A stretch of DNA of 64,000 bases. Source: Gloeotrichia echinulata CP02 (GTDB taxonomy: Bacteria > Cyanobacteriota > Cyanobacteriia > Cyanobacteriales > Nostocaceae). This document shows, piece by piece, positions 1-9,315 of this stretch; the stretch's first letter is position 1, and each line of letters begins with the position of its first letter. A model generated the notes under the pieces. That model saw nothing but the letters and a program-made list of their open reading frames with translations, did not search any database and was not told the origin of the DNA. Location of the stretch: contig CP051187.1 in NCBI GenBank assembly GCA_038087035.1, forward strand, positions 5,586,001 through 5,650,000. The letters are read 5' to 3'. A program made the translations under genes and the position numbers.

Positions 1-105
1 CAACGCGCTGAACAAGAAAAGGAGCGGGCTGAACACCAGAAACAACGCAGCGATCGCTTGGCAGCAAAACTGCAAGAATTAGGTATAGATCCAGATACTA
101 TCTAG
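1..105 (+). CDS. Uma2-family nuclease, C-terminal tail (partial)
   Basis: Frame 1 is open from the window edge to TAG at 103-105 and gives a charged tail (QRAEQEKERAEHQ) that ends LGIDPDTI. The same charged coiled tail ending LG(I/V)DPD closes the Uma2 gene at 48045-48722 and the remnant at 55057-55222. Uma2 proteins are PD-(D/E)XK-fold putative endonucleases, abundant in cyanobacteria and of unclear role. Only the tail lies in the window, so the catalytic part cannot be judged. The identification rests on this tail alone. Confidence 0.6.
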   Translation, partial: QRAEQEKERAEHQKQRSDRLAAKLQELGIDPDTI

Positions 106-121
106 TTAGTTGACACAAATC

Positions 122-328
122 TTATTGATCTTCGGGAAACACCCATTTTGGCGGTTCCGTCATTTTTTTCCGCAGTCTTTCTTCTGCCAACTCCAGCATT
201 TTATCTAAGGAAGTCTCTTCGAGAAATTTGGCTGTAGCTTGTCTAAACTCGATATTCGGGCATTTATCCCCTAAAACACAACCGTTCACGCAAGCTTCAG
301 CGCAATTAATTTGTGGCTCCACAGTCAA
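122..328 (-). CDS. Small cysteine-rich conserved-type protein (68 aa)
   Basis: A 68-residue protein with an N-terminal cluster C9-C13-C17-C23 (spacing 3, 3 and 5 residues) and a charged helical C-terminal half. The cysteine spacing could bind a metal or an iron-sulfur centre, but no known family is recognised. The reading frame ends 17 nt after the Uma2 stop on the other strand, so the two genes are convergent. Function unknown. That it is a real gene is inferred from codon use like its neighbours and the ordered Cys pattern. Confidence 0.6.
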   Translation of the reverse strand: MTVEPQINCAEACVNGCVLGDKCPNIEFRQATAKFLEETSLDKMLELAEERLRKKMTEPPKWVFPEDQ

Positions 329-424
329 ATTCCCTCTCTCTAAAACTTAAAACAAAAAGCCTAAATAAATTTTACCTTGCCACTTGCTATCCTATTAATT
401 TTCATGCCATAACCACAGATCATC

Positions 425-451
425 GTAGGGGCGCAAGGCCTTGCGCCCCTA
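425..451. repeat. Dispersed GC palindrome
   Basis: Core GGGCGCAAGGCCTTGCGCCC is a perfect palindrome flanked by GTAGG/CCTAC. The same core recurs at about 2133-2159, 9965-9990, 14084-14108, 14217-14238, 33543-33567 and 47279-47300, mostly inside larger inverted-repeat elements. It lies just upstream of mnmE and could form a hairpin in its leader. Confidence 0.9.
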
Positions 452-515
452 CCCCTTGACCCTTGACCCTTCTGCTACGCTAACTATATGGAAACGTTTG
501 CTGAAAAGGTCGCTG

Positions 516-1910
516 ATGTCGGAAATTTTTGCCACTAGTGGAACCATTGCCGCGATCGCTACTGCTGTTGTGCCTCAACAAGGTAGTGTGGGGATTGTGC
601 GCTTATCTGGTTCGCAAGCAATGGCGATCGCCCGCACTTTGTTTTATGCACCAGGGCGTCAAGTTTGGGAAACTCACCGGATTCTCTACGGTTACATCCG
701 CCATCCCCAAACGCGAGAACTGGTAGATGAAGCTTTGTTGTTGATTATGAAGGCCCCCCGTTCTTACACCCGTGAAGATGTGGTGGAATTCCATTGTCAC
801 GGGGGAATTATCGCCGTGCAGCAGGTGCTACATCTGTGTTTGGAACATGGCGCTAGGCTCGCCCAACCCGGAGAATTTACCCTCCGCGCCTTTTTGAATG
901 GGCGCGTGGATTTGACCCAAGCAGAAAGTATTGCCGATTTAGTGGGAGCGCAATCACCCCAAGCTGCCCAAACTGCCCTGGCTGGGTTACAAGGCAAATT
1001 AGCTCATCCCATCCGTCAGTTACGCGCCAACTGTTTGGATATCTTGGCAGAAATTGAAGCGCGGATAGATTTTGAGGAAGACTTACCCCCGCTGGACTAT
1101 AAAACTATCATATCAGAAATTGAGAACATTGCCGCCGAAATTTCGCGATTATTAGCAACCAAAGACAAAGGCGAACTGCTGCGGACAGGATTAAAAGTAG
1201 CGATTGTGGGGCGTCCGAATGTTGGTAAATCCAGCTTGTTGAACGCTTGGAGCCAGAGCGATCGCGCCATTGTCACCGACTTACCCGGCACAACCCGCGA
1301 TGTAGTCGAATCCCAGCTAGTTGTGGGGGGAATTCCGGTACAAGTGTTAGATACAGCTGGGATTCGGGAAACAGCCGACCAAGTAGAAAAAATTGGCGTC
1401 GAGCGATCGCGCCGAGCCGCCAGTGCAGCAGATTTAGTCCTATTGACTATCGACGCCTCAGCCGGTTGGACAGCAGGTGATGAAGAAATTTACGCACAAG
1501 TGCAAGACCGTCCGTTAATTTTGGTGATTAACAAAATTGATTTATTAGCAGAAAGTCTCAGAAATACATTGTTATTCCAAATTCCCACAGCCAAATCTAA
1601 AATTTTCACAGCAGCAGCCCAAAATCAAGGAATTGAAGCTTTAGAAACAGCAATTTTAGACATAGTAAAAACCAGTCAAATCCAAGCTGCTGATTTAGAT
1701 TTAGCAATTAATCAAAGACAAGCTGCAGTATTAATCAAAGCGAAAATTTCCTTAGAACAACTACAACTAACAATTGCCCAGCAGCTACCTCTAGATTTTT
1801 GGACAATTGATTTACGAGATGCGATTCATGCTTTAGGAGAAGTTACCGGCGAAGAAGTGACAGAATCTGTCCTTGACCGGATTTTTAGTAGATTTTGTAT
1901 TGGCAAATAA
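516..1910 (+). CDS. mnmE: tRNA uridine-5-carboxymethylaminomethyl modification GTPase MnmE
   Basis: MnmE (TrmE) works with MnmG to modify U34 of certain tRNAs in the cytosol. From the ATG at 516 the product has 464 residues, the usual family length. Order: N-terminal formyl-THF-binding domain (1 to about 120), helical domain, then a G domain with P-loop GRPNVGKS at 232-239, DLPGTTRD, DTAG and NKID, and the C-terminal FCIGK (CxGK) motif. A longer reading frame exists upstream (from 441), but those 25 residues are translated from the GC palindrome at 425-451 and CC-rich filler, so the internal ATG (MSEIFATSGTI) is preferred. No operon partner is visible. Confidence 0.95.
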   Translation: MSEIFATSGTIAAIATAVVPQQGSVGIVRLSGSQAMAIARTLFYAPGRQVWETHRILYGYIRHPQTRELVDEALLLIMKAPRSYTREDVVEFHCHGGIIAVQQVLHLCLEHGARLAQPGEFTLRAFLNGRVDLTQAESIADLVGAQSPQAAQTALAGLQGKLAHPIRQLRANCLDILAEIEARIDFEEDLPPLDYKTIISEIENIAAEISRLLATKDKGELLRTGLKVAIVGRPNVGKSSLLNAWSQSDRAIVTDLPGTTRDVVESQLVVGGIPVQVLDTAGIRETADQVEKIGVERSRRAASAADLVLLTIDASAGWTAGDEEIYAQVQDRPLILVINKIDLLAESLRNTLLFQIPTAKSKIFTAAAQNQGIEALETAILDIVKTSQIQAADLDLAINQRQAAVLIKAKISLEQLQLTIAQQLPLDFWTIDLRDAIHALGEVTGEEVTESVLDRIFSRFCIGK

Positions 1911-1978
1911 GTAGGTCGGCGCAAATAAACCGTACTGGCTTTGGTCGTCATTTGTCATTGGTCATTGGTAAGCATTTG

Positions 1979-2082
1979 ATACCATTTCACCAAAACTCTG
2001 ATACATATAGATTTCGCGTAAGGGCACGGCATTGCCGTGCCCCTACCAACGTATTTGTATCATACTTAAAGTGAAACGGTAT
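1979..2082. repeat. MITE-like element, family B (copy 1)
   Basis: Ends are imperfect inverted repeats: left ATACCATTTCACC...TGATACATATAG, right (reverse complement) ATACCGTTTCACTTT...TGATACAAATAC. The middle is the GC palindrome GGGCACGGCATTGCCGTGCC. Other copies at 37532-37634 and 47890-48012. No coding capacity. Confidence 0.85.
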
Positions 2083-2092
2083 GAGACATATT

Positions 2093-2160
2093 TATACCAA
2101 TTCAAAAAATCTTTGCAACACATCGATAATCTGTAGGGGCGCAAGGCCTTGCGCCCCTAC
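2093..2160. repeat. Inverted-repeat fragment with GC palindrome
   Basis: Runs from TATACCAATTCAAAAAATC to the palindrome core. Its reverse complement is at 14083-14149 with only a few differences. Probably one half of a MITE-type element. Confidence 0.75.
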
Positions 2161-2272
2161 AAATGTGCAAATAATTTGGGATAATTTATTTTTTAGAAGT
2201 CCCTTACATTTCGTAATATAGTTTTGTTTTTTCGCGCCGACTTACTTCAGCAGAGAATTGAGACTCCACCTG

Positions 2273-3130
2273 CTAACTCAGTCCCAACTGCAGTTTTAAC
2301 GCTTCTGGCACATTCTTTGCTGTATCCAGTCCTCGCACACCCTCCCATTTTGTATTTTCATCCCAGCGGATATCTCCCAAGACTTCATTGCTGAGGTATG
2401 CGTCGCCGAGGTATGCGCCGCTAAGGTTTGCGCTGCTGAGGTCTGCGCCCCTGAGGTTTGCGCCCCTGAGGTTTGCGCCCCTGATGTCTGCGCTGCTGAG
2501 GTTTGCGCCCCTGAGGTCTGCGCTGTTGAGGTTTGCGCGGCTGAGGATTGCGCCGCTGAGGTTTGCGCTGCTGAGGTCTGCGTCGCTGAGGTTTGCGCCC
2601 CTGAGGTTTGCGCCCCTGAGGTCTGCGCTGCTGAGGTTTGCGCCCCTGAGGTCTGCGCTGTTGAGGTTTGCGCGGCTGAGGTATGCGCTACTGAGGTCTG
2701 CGCGGCTGAGGTATGCGCTACTGAGGTCTGCGCCGCTGAGGTTTGCGCCGCTGAGGTTTGCGCCGCTGAGGTTTGCGCGGCTCAGAAATCGCCCAACTAC
2801 ACTATTAAAATTACCCAACTTAATACCATCACTATAATTAATGATGCGAAGCAGTTGGGTTGTCAAAGGATATTTTTCTGGTTTATCAGATGGATAAAAA
2901 ATGATTTGTTGCGTGAGGTCATCTCGCCCTTGAGCATAGCGGTGCAACTCCAACAGCAAAATCATTACATTCAACCCAGCATATATATCAACCTGACGCT
3001 GACCAAGCCCTATAATTTTATACTTTTGCAACTGTCGCAGCTTTTTTTGGGGTAAAGTCTCTTCTGCAGAGTCAATAAATTTTCCCTGACACCAGCGACG
3101 ATAAAACTTTTCTAAACGTTTAAATAACAT
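2273..3130 (-). CDS. Pentapeptide-repeat protein (285 aa)
   Basis: The N-terminal about 115 residues form a non-repetitive domain (hydrophobic helix YAGLNVMILLLELHRYAQG). Residues about 117-245 are roughly 25 tandem A(N/D)Lxx pentapeptides (ANLSG, ADLSS, ANLRG), which fold as a right-handed beta helix. The last 40 residues (VLGDIRWDENTKWEGVRGL) are a capping tail common in cyanobacterial members. The DNA of the repeat block is itself nearly periodic in 15-bp units. Role unknown; these proteins are usually scaffolds or protein-interaction modules. Read alone in the opposite direction to mnmE. Confidence 0.9.
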   Translation of the reverse strand: MLFKRLEKFYRRWCQGKFIDSAEETLPQKKLRQLQKYKIIGLGQRQVDIYAGLNVMILLLELHRYAQGRDDLTQQIIFYPSDKPEKYPLTTQLLRIINYSDGIKLGNFNSVVGRFLSRANLSGANLSGANLSGADLSSAYLSRADLSSAYLSRANLNSADLRGANLSSADLRGANLRGANLSDADLSSANLSGAILSRANLNSADLRGANLSSADIRGANLRGANLRGADLSSANLSGAYLGDAYLSNEVLGDIRWDENTKWEGVRGLDTAKNVPEALKLQLGLS

Positions 3131-3167
3131 CTCCCAAGGGAAATTAGGAATTTCCGTGAGTAAACCC

Positions 3168-3363
3168 GGTTCTTGCGTACTTAACGTGCTAAATTTTTAA
3201 TTACAGTCGATAACTTTGTTTTAAAATCAAGGCTTACAGGCGCTTATAGCCAAAATTTTAATCATCAGACCTAAAAGGCAGTAAATAATGGCTGTCATCT
3301 TATCCCAGCAAGGAGTTCAAGCTTATTTTTCAACATATTTAGCACGCTAAGTACGCAAGAACC
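3168..3363. repeat. 196-bp MITE-like element, family A (copy 1)
   Basis: Terminal inverted repeats of 27 bp: left begins GGTTCTTGCGTACTTAACGT, right reverse complement begins GGTTCTTGCGTACTTAGCGT, both ending in TGCTAAAT. The interior is AT-rich and non-coding. A second copy of exactly 196 bp lies at 12880-13075, between two truncated phosphatase genes. Confidence 0.9.
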
Positions 3364-3560
3364 AGCTTTCCCAGACTTGTTTGCGTGGCTTATTCATACA
3401 GCTATACTCAATGGTTTTCGGTTAAAATACGTATAAACGCTATATGTAACGTTTGTACAAGTTTTTATATGTCTTAATTATTTTATAGCAGTTTTCACGT
3501 ATTGGAACCACTGATAATTCGGCGTGATTTTGCGCGATGCTTGCTCTGGGCTACGCCATC

Positions 3561-3718
3561 GCCTCACAATAGGATTGCATCGCCTCGCAATACGATTGCA
3601 TCGCCTCACAATACGATTGTATTGCCTCACAATACGATTGCGTCGCCTCACAATACGATTGCGTCGCCTCACAATACGATTGCATCGCCTCACAATACGA
3701 TTGCGTCGCCTCACAAAC
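3561..3718. repeat. 21-bp tandem array, seven units plus a partial
   Basis: Units begin GCCTCACAATACGATTGC followed by RTC, starting at 3561 and every 21 bp to 3708. The duplicated copy at 10283-10335 has only two full units. No spacers, so not CRISPR. Small reading frames through it on both strands are artefacts of a stop-free period divisible by 3. Confidence 0.9.
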
Positions 3719-3914
3719 AATTTTTCAAAACTACAGAACTTACGCATTGTTTTGTTCTCATAGTTTGTTTATTTGACTCAAGAATATTCTGATTTCAGTA
3801 AATTAAATAATCAACCATATCAGTCTAAAATAATAATAATTAATCGCCTACTTATCTTCTAAATAAATACTTTTTATAGTAAAATAAAAACATGGATGTA
3901 GGATAAAATAATAT

Positions 3915-4880
3915 ATGACAGAGGAAAAAAAGAGAGCAGATAACGATAGTCCTTGGAAAGAAGTTTTAGAAGCTTATTTTCCTCAAGCAATGCAGTTCTT
4001 TTTCCCTCAAATAGCTGCATTGATTGACTGGAATCACCCTCACCTATTTTTAGATAAAGAATTTCAAGCGATTGCTTATGATGCCGTTAAAGGCAGATTG
4101 TATGCAGATAAGCTAGTCAGTGCAAGGCTTCTTCAAGGAAAAGAACTGTGGTTATTAATCCACATAGAAGTTCAAGCAGAATCAGAAGATATCTTTCCAG
4201 AAAGGATGTTTTTGTACAATATACGGATTTTCGATTATTATGGTAAACCTGCCACTAGCCTAGCTATTTTGTGTGATTCAAACAGCGATTGGCGTCCGAA
4301 TCAGTATAGTTTTGAGTCTCCAGGTACAAAACATAATTTTGAATTTAGTACAGTTAAACTTTTGGATTACCAAAACCGATGGTCAGAGTTAGAAGCGAGT
4401 GACAATCCTTTTGCAATGGTTGTGATGGCGCACTTAAAGACTCAAGAAACTAGGAATCAAGCAAGGGAACGTAAAAATTGGAAATTCCGCCTAGTTCGCC
4501 GACTTTATGAACTAGGTTGGCAAGAAACAGATGTTCGCAGTTTGTACCGATTTATAGATTGGGTTATGCTATTACCAAAACAGTTGGACACGGAATTTTG
4601 GCAAGAGCTAAAAGAATTTGAACAGGAGCGAAATATGACTTACGTTACCACAGGTGAACGCATTGGCTACGAGCGAGGAATAGAGGAAGGTGAGCAGAAA
4701 GGTGAACAGAAAGGTGAACAGAGGCTTATTCTAAAGCAATTGCAAAGACGGTTCGGGGAGTTACCATCTGAGGCGATCGCTTCTATTCAATCTCTGGATG
4801 TTATTCAATTAGAAGAATTAGCTGAAGCTCTACTAGATTTCACGGAAATTGACGATCTGGTTCGCTGGTTTACGGTGTGA
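3915..4880 (+). CDS. Rpn/PD-(D/E)XK-type protein with DUF4351 tail (copy 1, 321 aa)
   Basis: N-terminal 200 residues match the Rpn-like/putative transposase PD-(D/E)XK group: FLDKEFQAIAYDAVKGR, then ADKLV and the LLIHIEVQ strand (ExQ) typical of the fold. The C-terminal about 60 residues (LQRRFGELPSEAIASIQSL to LVRWF) are a DUF4351 domain, joined by a charged linker with three GEQK units. E. coli RpnA promotes RecA-independent recombination; the activity here is unproven. Start supported by the sequence GGATGTAGGATAAAATAATATATG and by conservation with the copy at 10532. The two copies differ at a handful of residues and one GEQK unit. Confidence 0.85.
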   Translation: MTEEKKRADNDSPWKEVLEAYFPQAMQFFFPQIAALIDWNHPHLFLDKEFQAIAYDAVKGRLYADKLVSARLLQGKELWLLIHIEVQAESEDIFPERMFLYNIRIFDYYGKPATSLAILCDSNSDWRPNQYSFESPGTKHNFEFSTVKLLDYQNRWSELEASDNPFAMVVMAHLKTQETRNQARERKNWKFRLVRRLYELGWQETDVRSLYRFIDWVMLLPKQLDTEFWQELKEFEQERNMTYVTTGERIGYERGIEEGEQKGEQKGEQRLILKQLQRRFGELPSEAIASIQSLDVIQLEELAEALLDFTEIDDLVRWFTV

Positions 4881-5022
4881 TTGCACATGGTATTTGTAAG
4901 GGCACAGCAATGCTGTGCCCTGAATGTTTGTGTTACCGTAACCAGATTTGATATCAAATCCGGGTGATTGCACATGGTATTTGTAGGGGCACAGCAATGC
5001 TGTGCCCTGAATGTTTGTGTTA
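4878..5022. repeat. Twin palindromic units between DUF4351 gene and RTX gene
   Basis: Two units of about 57 bp (TGATTGCACATGGTATTTGT, palindrome GGGCACAGCAATGCTGTGCCC, TGAATGTTTGTGTTAC) separated by CGTAACCAGATTTGATATCA. In the second duplication copy (11483-11619) both units carry a different core. Lies between convergent genes and may act as a bidirectional terminator. Confidence 0.8.
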
Positions 5023-8000
5023 CTAAGCGAAAGTGAAGTTGTTAGCAGTCAGCGTAGTAGATGTAATACCCACCAATGACACCAACTCAGTCGCTCCAGC
5101 TTTCACCAAAGTATCACTACCAATTTGCACCAGTGTCAAGTCGCTAAACTTAGTAGCTGTAGCAATTCCACCAATTCCAATCAAGTCAAGTCCTACAGTG
5201 AAGTCAACAACAATATTTTTGCTAGTTGGTAGACTCGCATTTGCAATCCAGAATTGGTCAACACCAGCGCCACCAGTTAAGCGATTTCCACCACCAGCAC
5301 CAGCAAACAATACATCATCACCGTCACCACCAAACAGCTTGTCATTGATATTGGAGTAAAGTTTGTCATCGCCAGAACCACCGTAGAGACGGTTATTGTT
5401 ACCGCTGCTGCGGAGGGTATCTTTACCAGAACCGCCGAACAGCAATTGACCAAAACCCTCAACTACTTGGAGGTTGTCATCACCAGCAGCGCCAAACAGA
5501 TTATTACTTGCCTTGGCTTCTACCACAGTGATGGTATCATTACCATTACCACCATCAACATTGGTATTGCCAGCCTGACCAGTTGCACCAATAATGGCTG
5601 TATCGTTACCTTCGCCGCCAAACACAGAAGAGTCACTGGCGACAGACACCGTATCATCACCATTGCCGCCGTTGATTGTGGTGTGAGATTGAGTAGATTC
5701 TACTGTATCTGCGCCGTCACCAGCGAAGAAAATTTGCTTGGATTTGAGGGTGACATCATCACCAGTGGTAGAACCAAAGGATAATGGGGTATAATTGGCA
5801 AATACGCCATCCTCACGCACATTTAAGCGTTGAATGCGGGTGTCTAACTCAGGTCCAACATCTGGAATATTAAAAGCAGAATTACTAAAGTTTGCACCTA
5901 GATATTCTGCAAATGCATCTTGTTCGGTTCCAGAAGTCGCAAAGTTGGCTTTACCTGGGTCAAATTTTGCTGAGTCAACAGGTGCGTCTATCTTCCCATT
6001 GAGGTTCAGGTCTTTATCTGTCTCCCCAATTAAATCTACTCGATTGGCAAAGGTGGGATTAGCTTTAATAAAATCACCCAAGGGATAACCATCACCACCA
6101 TCAGCTAAGAAACTAAGGGTAACAATCCGAATACTACGGTCTTTATTTCCTTGTAGCTGACTATCTTTGACTAGGACATCGGTGATAGTTCCATTTTCGT
6201 TGACAACTGCCGCATTTTGAACGCGAGAACCTGCTGCTTTGCTGGGGTCGAAGCTGAAAGAAATACCGCCAATTTGTGGGAACCGACCAGGAGTGGCGCC
6301 AGGGGTTGAAGCTGCTACACCATGTTCCAGAATCTGCTTTAATTGTTCCGCAGTTACCGTTACTAGAGTCAGTGCGTTATTAAACCGCAGAGAATTTTCA
6401 ATGTCTAGTTGAGAAACACCACCCTCCGGTTTTCCTGACAAAGGGTTGGCTGGAGGAGGAGATTTAACTAACTCAGTTGAACCAGTCGGAGCTAAGATAG
6501 TACCGATATTGTCACGAATACCACCACCGTTTTTAAAGGCAACAGTTACGGTGGGATCAAGGTTTTTTGCGTAATTCAGGTTAGCATCAGCACTCAAGTT
6601 CCCTAAGTTAGTTTCTTGGGTACGGACATCAGCGCGAGTACCGTTGAGGAATACTTGAGTGTTACCAAACAAATTACCGTCTTTTTGAAGGATAATCTTG
6701 CCTAGTGCATCGGTAATGGCTTTAATTTCTGGGTCTACTAAATTCTCAGCATTGAGGTCTTTAACTCCTTGGTCATCTGTAGCGTAAGCACCACTGATTT
6801 TGGGGTCAATGCTAGCAGGAATAATTCTACCCTGATTGTCAAATTCTACTACTAAGCGACCAACATATTTATAGTTACCGTCTGTGTTAATGACAGCAAC
6901 ATCTTCCCCGGAAGCAGATTTTAGCAGAATGGGGTAATCACCTTGCTTGGTATCTCCTGGACGCAGCCGGTCTGTGCTGTCAACTAGGCGAGTATTGGAA
7001 CCACCCGCCATAATAATATCTACATCTTTGAGCAGACCTGCCAATTGTTGCTCAATTGCAATCTGCTGCATATGCGCGAGCAGGACAATTTTATTGATAC
7101 CAGTTGCTTTGAGAGCATCTACTGACTTTTGAATTTCTGCAGCTAATGCAGCGATATCATTGGCATTTAGTGGTAAAACTTCTACACTACCAGGAGAAGA
7201 AATCCGTTTTAGTGTGGGGGTAGTAGCACCCACTACACCTATTTTCTCGCCGTTGACGGTAATTACTGTACTCTTGGCAATTTTGTTGGGAATAGTGCTG
7301 GCTTCTTGACCGTCAGCAGTTACCAAGGAAGCTAAGTTAGTGTCAGGTGCAAAATTGAGGTTAGAACTTAAGTAGGGGAATTTTGCACCGGGATAAGCAC
7401 CATCGGGAGCGATTACAGACCTAACAAAGGGTGTACCTAAATCAAATTCGTGGTTGCCAAAGGCGATCGCCTGAAAACCTAATTCATTTTGAATTACAAT
7501 ATCAGCGCGACCTCTCCCAACTTTACCTAATAAAGGTGCTAAAGAAGGATCTTCTGCTGTATTTAAGAATGGACTGGGGATGTATGCATCTCCAGAAGAA
7601 AGAATAATTGTGTTAGCGTAGTCTGGTTTACCATCTTTATTCCCATCCTGGTTTTTGAGTGCATTCAAAACAGCACTGAACCGGGGTGCATCATCTAGTG
7701 CGGGAACGCCAGCTTCTTGATCTGATGCGTGTAACAATTGCAGTTGGAAATTTGGTGCTTCAATTTCATAGAAGGTAGCCGTGTTACTCACTTCATTCGC
7801 TACTACTAATTGTGGCTTCCCATTAGGACTGTCAAACGCAGGAATGAACTTCAAGCCTTCAGGACTAATATCTGTGTTAGTGCGAATGTACTGGACAAAT
7901 TGCGGCGCAACGGGATTGCTCAGGTCATAAACCATAACCCCACCACCAGCACGTTCTAAACCAATAAAGCCGTAGGGTTTCCCGCTGACATAACCTACAG

Positions 8001-9315
8001 TTACAGCTTCTGGTTCTGGCCCTTTATCATCGGAACGAGTGTCAAAATCCGCTGTTGATCCGTTATTCGCATTAAAAAAGGTCGGTGTTTGTTGCGCTGT
8101 AATCTGTTCTAGTTGGTCACCACTATCAAATACTAATTTTCCTTGGTCATCCCAAATAGAGAAAGAACGACCGCCAAAGGCGTATAACTGATCAAAATCT
8201 CCATCTTTATCGGTATCTCCCAAGGTGTTGGTGATTCGCAAACGACCGAGATTAGCGTTATTTTGCAGAGTAGCGGCGTTGGGAAAGGCTGTGGGGTCAA
8301 GTTTGACACTAGCAACCCGTGTTTCTTCGTTGAAAATACCTCCCTCTCCCTGACCAGGTACAATATTATTGGCTGTGGGACGAACGCGAGAATCTCCTTC
8401 GTTGGCGGTTATATAGTAGGTTTTACCGCCAATTTGGAATGATGAGATTGCATCGGGTTGATACATCCCCAAAACCGGCCAGTTCTGAATGTTGATTTTA
8501 CCGCCACCACTGCTGCTACCATTAACATCTCTATCGCTAGCATCTAAACCATTTCCTGGTAGGTTGTGGTTTTTGAACCCTAGGGGAACAACGCTGGTAA
8601 CTTTACTAGTAGCAATGTCAACAATTGCTAGTGCATTATTCTCTTGCAGAGTAACAACAGCTGTTTTGTTATCAGGAGAAATTGCGATGTACTCTGGTTC
8701 AAAATCTTGAGCCGCTGAAGCATTCAGACCAAAAATTCTGATACCTTGTGCCTTTAAAGCTGCTTCTTGACCATTAAAGGCTGTGAAGTTGGCAGTTGTC
8801 ACTTTAGTATTATCTAAAGTCGCAATATTTCCCGAAACGTCAATAATGCTAATTGAGCCTTCTGGATCAATCGTGTAGTTTTCGTTTGGTTCCCCTTCGT
8901 TGGCTACCAATAATTTGCTACCATCGGGGGTAAAGGTGAGCATATCAGGCAAAGCGCCTACTGTCACCTGAGACAACGCTGTGGGATTGGCAACATCAAC
9001 GTTGGCATTAAAAAATACTACCTTACCAGAGTCAGTGGAAGTAGTGGCAGAGATGGCAACAGCAACTATGCTGGTATTACTACCTATGCCTTTCCTCACA
9101 GCTACACTCTGAATTCCTGCACCAAAGCTGGAAAGGTCAATATCACCAATTTTGACAGGTTGATTAGGGTTGGAAACATTAATTACCTGTAAAACTGGCT
9201 TACCTGCAACTTCTCCAGTGACAAATAAGCGCTGAGTTTTTGGGTCAAAATCAGAAATTTCTGCGCCATTTAAGCTAATAGTCCCAGCAAATTTCAAGTT
9301 AATTAGATCAGTCAT
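5023..9315 (-). CDS. Secreted-type choice-of-anchor I / 5'-nucleotidase / RTX protein (1430 aa)
   Basis: Three modules. Residues 1 to about 520 are a choice-of-anchor-I, phytase-like beta-propeller (IDVSGNIATL, LQENNALAIVDI, VANEGEPNE, NEGDSRVR). About 525-1130 form a metallophosphatase/5'-nucleotidase: LLHASDQEAG, SSGDAYIPS, the metal motif GNHEFDLG, then the substrate-binding domain with FKNGGGIRDN, LRFNNALTLV and FLADGGDGYP. About 1190-1400 are RTX nonapeptides (GGNGDDTV, GGSGDDKLY, GGDGDDVLF) that bind Ca2+. There is no N-terminal signal peptide, as expected for type I export through a C-terminal signal. Probably an extracellular nucleotidase used for phosphate scavenging. The neighbouring phosphatase remnants suggest a former phosphate-acquisition cluster. 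The 3' 402 nt are duplicated at 11620-12021. Confidence 0.9.
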   Translation of the reverse strand: MTDLINLKFAGTISLNGAEISDFDPKTQRLFVTGEVAGKPVLQVINVSNPNQPVKIGDIDLSSFGAGIQSVAVRKGIGSNTSIVAVAISATTSTDSGKVVFFNANVDVANPTALSQVTVGALPDMLTFTPDGSKLLVANEGEPNENYTIDPEGSISIIDVSGNIATLDNTKVTTANFTAFNGQEAALKAQGIRIFGLNASAAQDFEPEYIAISPDNKTAVVTLQENNALAIVDIATSKVTSVVPLGFKNHNLPGNGLDASDRDVNGSSSGGGKINIQNWPVLGMYQPDAISSFQIGGKTYYITANEGDSRVRPTANNIVPGQGEGGIFNEETRVASVKLDPTAFPNAATLQNNANLGRLRITNTLGDTDKDGDFDQLYAFGGRSFSIWDDQGKLVFDSGDQLEQITAQQTPTFFNANNGSTADFDTRSDDKGPEPEAVTVGYVSGKPYGFIGLERAGGGVMVYDLSNPVAPQFVQYIRTNTDISPEGLKFIPAFDSPNGKPQLVVANEVSNTATFYEIEAPNFQLQLLHASDQEAGVPALDDAPRFSAVLNALKNQDGNKDGKPDYANTIILSSGDAYIPSPFLNTAEDPSLAPLLGKVGRGRADIVIQNELGFQAIAFGNHEFDLGTPFVRSVIAPDGAYPGAKFPYLSSNLNFAPDTNLASLVTADGQEASTIPNKIAKSTVITVNGEKIGVVGATTPTLKRISSPGSVEVLPLNANDIAALAAEIQKSVDALKATGINKIVLLAHMQQIAIEQQLAGLLKDVDIIMAGGSNTRLVDSTDRLRPGDTKQGDYPILLKSASGEDVAVINTDGNYKYVGRLVVEFDNQGRIIPASIDPKISGAYATDDQGVKDLNAENLVDPEIKAITDALGKIILQKDGNLFGNTQVFLNGTRADVRTQETNLGNLSADANLNYAKNLDPTVTVAFKNGGGIRDNIGTILAPTGSTELVKSPPPANPLSGKPEGGVSQLDIENSLRFNNALTLVTVTAEQLKQILEHGVAASTPGATPGRFPQIGGISFSFDPSKAAGSRVQNAAVVNENGTITDVLVKDSQLQGNKDRSIRIVTLSFLADGGDGYPLGDFIKANPTFANRVDLIGETDKDLNLNGKIDAPVDSAKFDPGKANFATSGTEQDAFAEYLGANFSNSAFNIPDVGPELDTRIQRLNVREDGVFANYTPLSFGSTTGDDVTLKSKQIFFAGDGADTVESTQSHTTINGGNGDDTVSVASDSSVFGGEGNDTAIIGATGQAGNTNVDGGNGNDTITVVEAKASNNLFGAAGDDNLQVVEGFGQLLFGGSGKDTLRSSGNNNRLYGGSGDDKLYSNINDKLFGGDGDDVLFAGAGGGNRLTGGAGVDQFWIANASLPTSKNIVVDFTVGLDLIGIGGIATATKFSDLTLVQIGSDTLVKAGATELVSLVGITSTTLTANNFTFA

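Larger units (their letters stand above)
1911..2272. other. Intergenic region filled with two inverted-repeat elements
   Basis: No gene seen. It holds a 104-bp MITE-like element at 1979-2082 and a second repeat at 2093-2160 that also occurs, inverted, at 14083-14149. The ends of the second begin TATACCAATTC. Confidence 0.8.
3519..5424. repeat. Segmental duplication, copy 1 (1906 bp)
   Basis: Near-identical in direct orientation to 10241-12021. It contains a 21-bp array, a DUF4351 gene, twin GC palindromes and the last 402 nt of the RTX gene. The 125-bp length difference is fully explained by five array units (105), one 12-bp codon repeat in the DUF4351 gene and 8 bp in the palindromes. Confidence 0.9.

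Noticed and set aside
2388..2837. 149-codon plus-strand frame (APLRFALLRSA repeats)
   Set aside because: Exact antisense shadow of the pentapeptide-repeat gene; the 15-bp DNA period keeps it open.
3561..3718. CRISPR array
   Set aside because: Direct repeats without spacers; same for 17542-17814 and 47344-47679. No cas genes in the window.
3478..3792. Three frames across the 21-bp array
   Set aside because: Stop-free because the period is a multiple of three; no start signals and low-complexity products.
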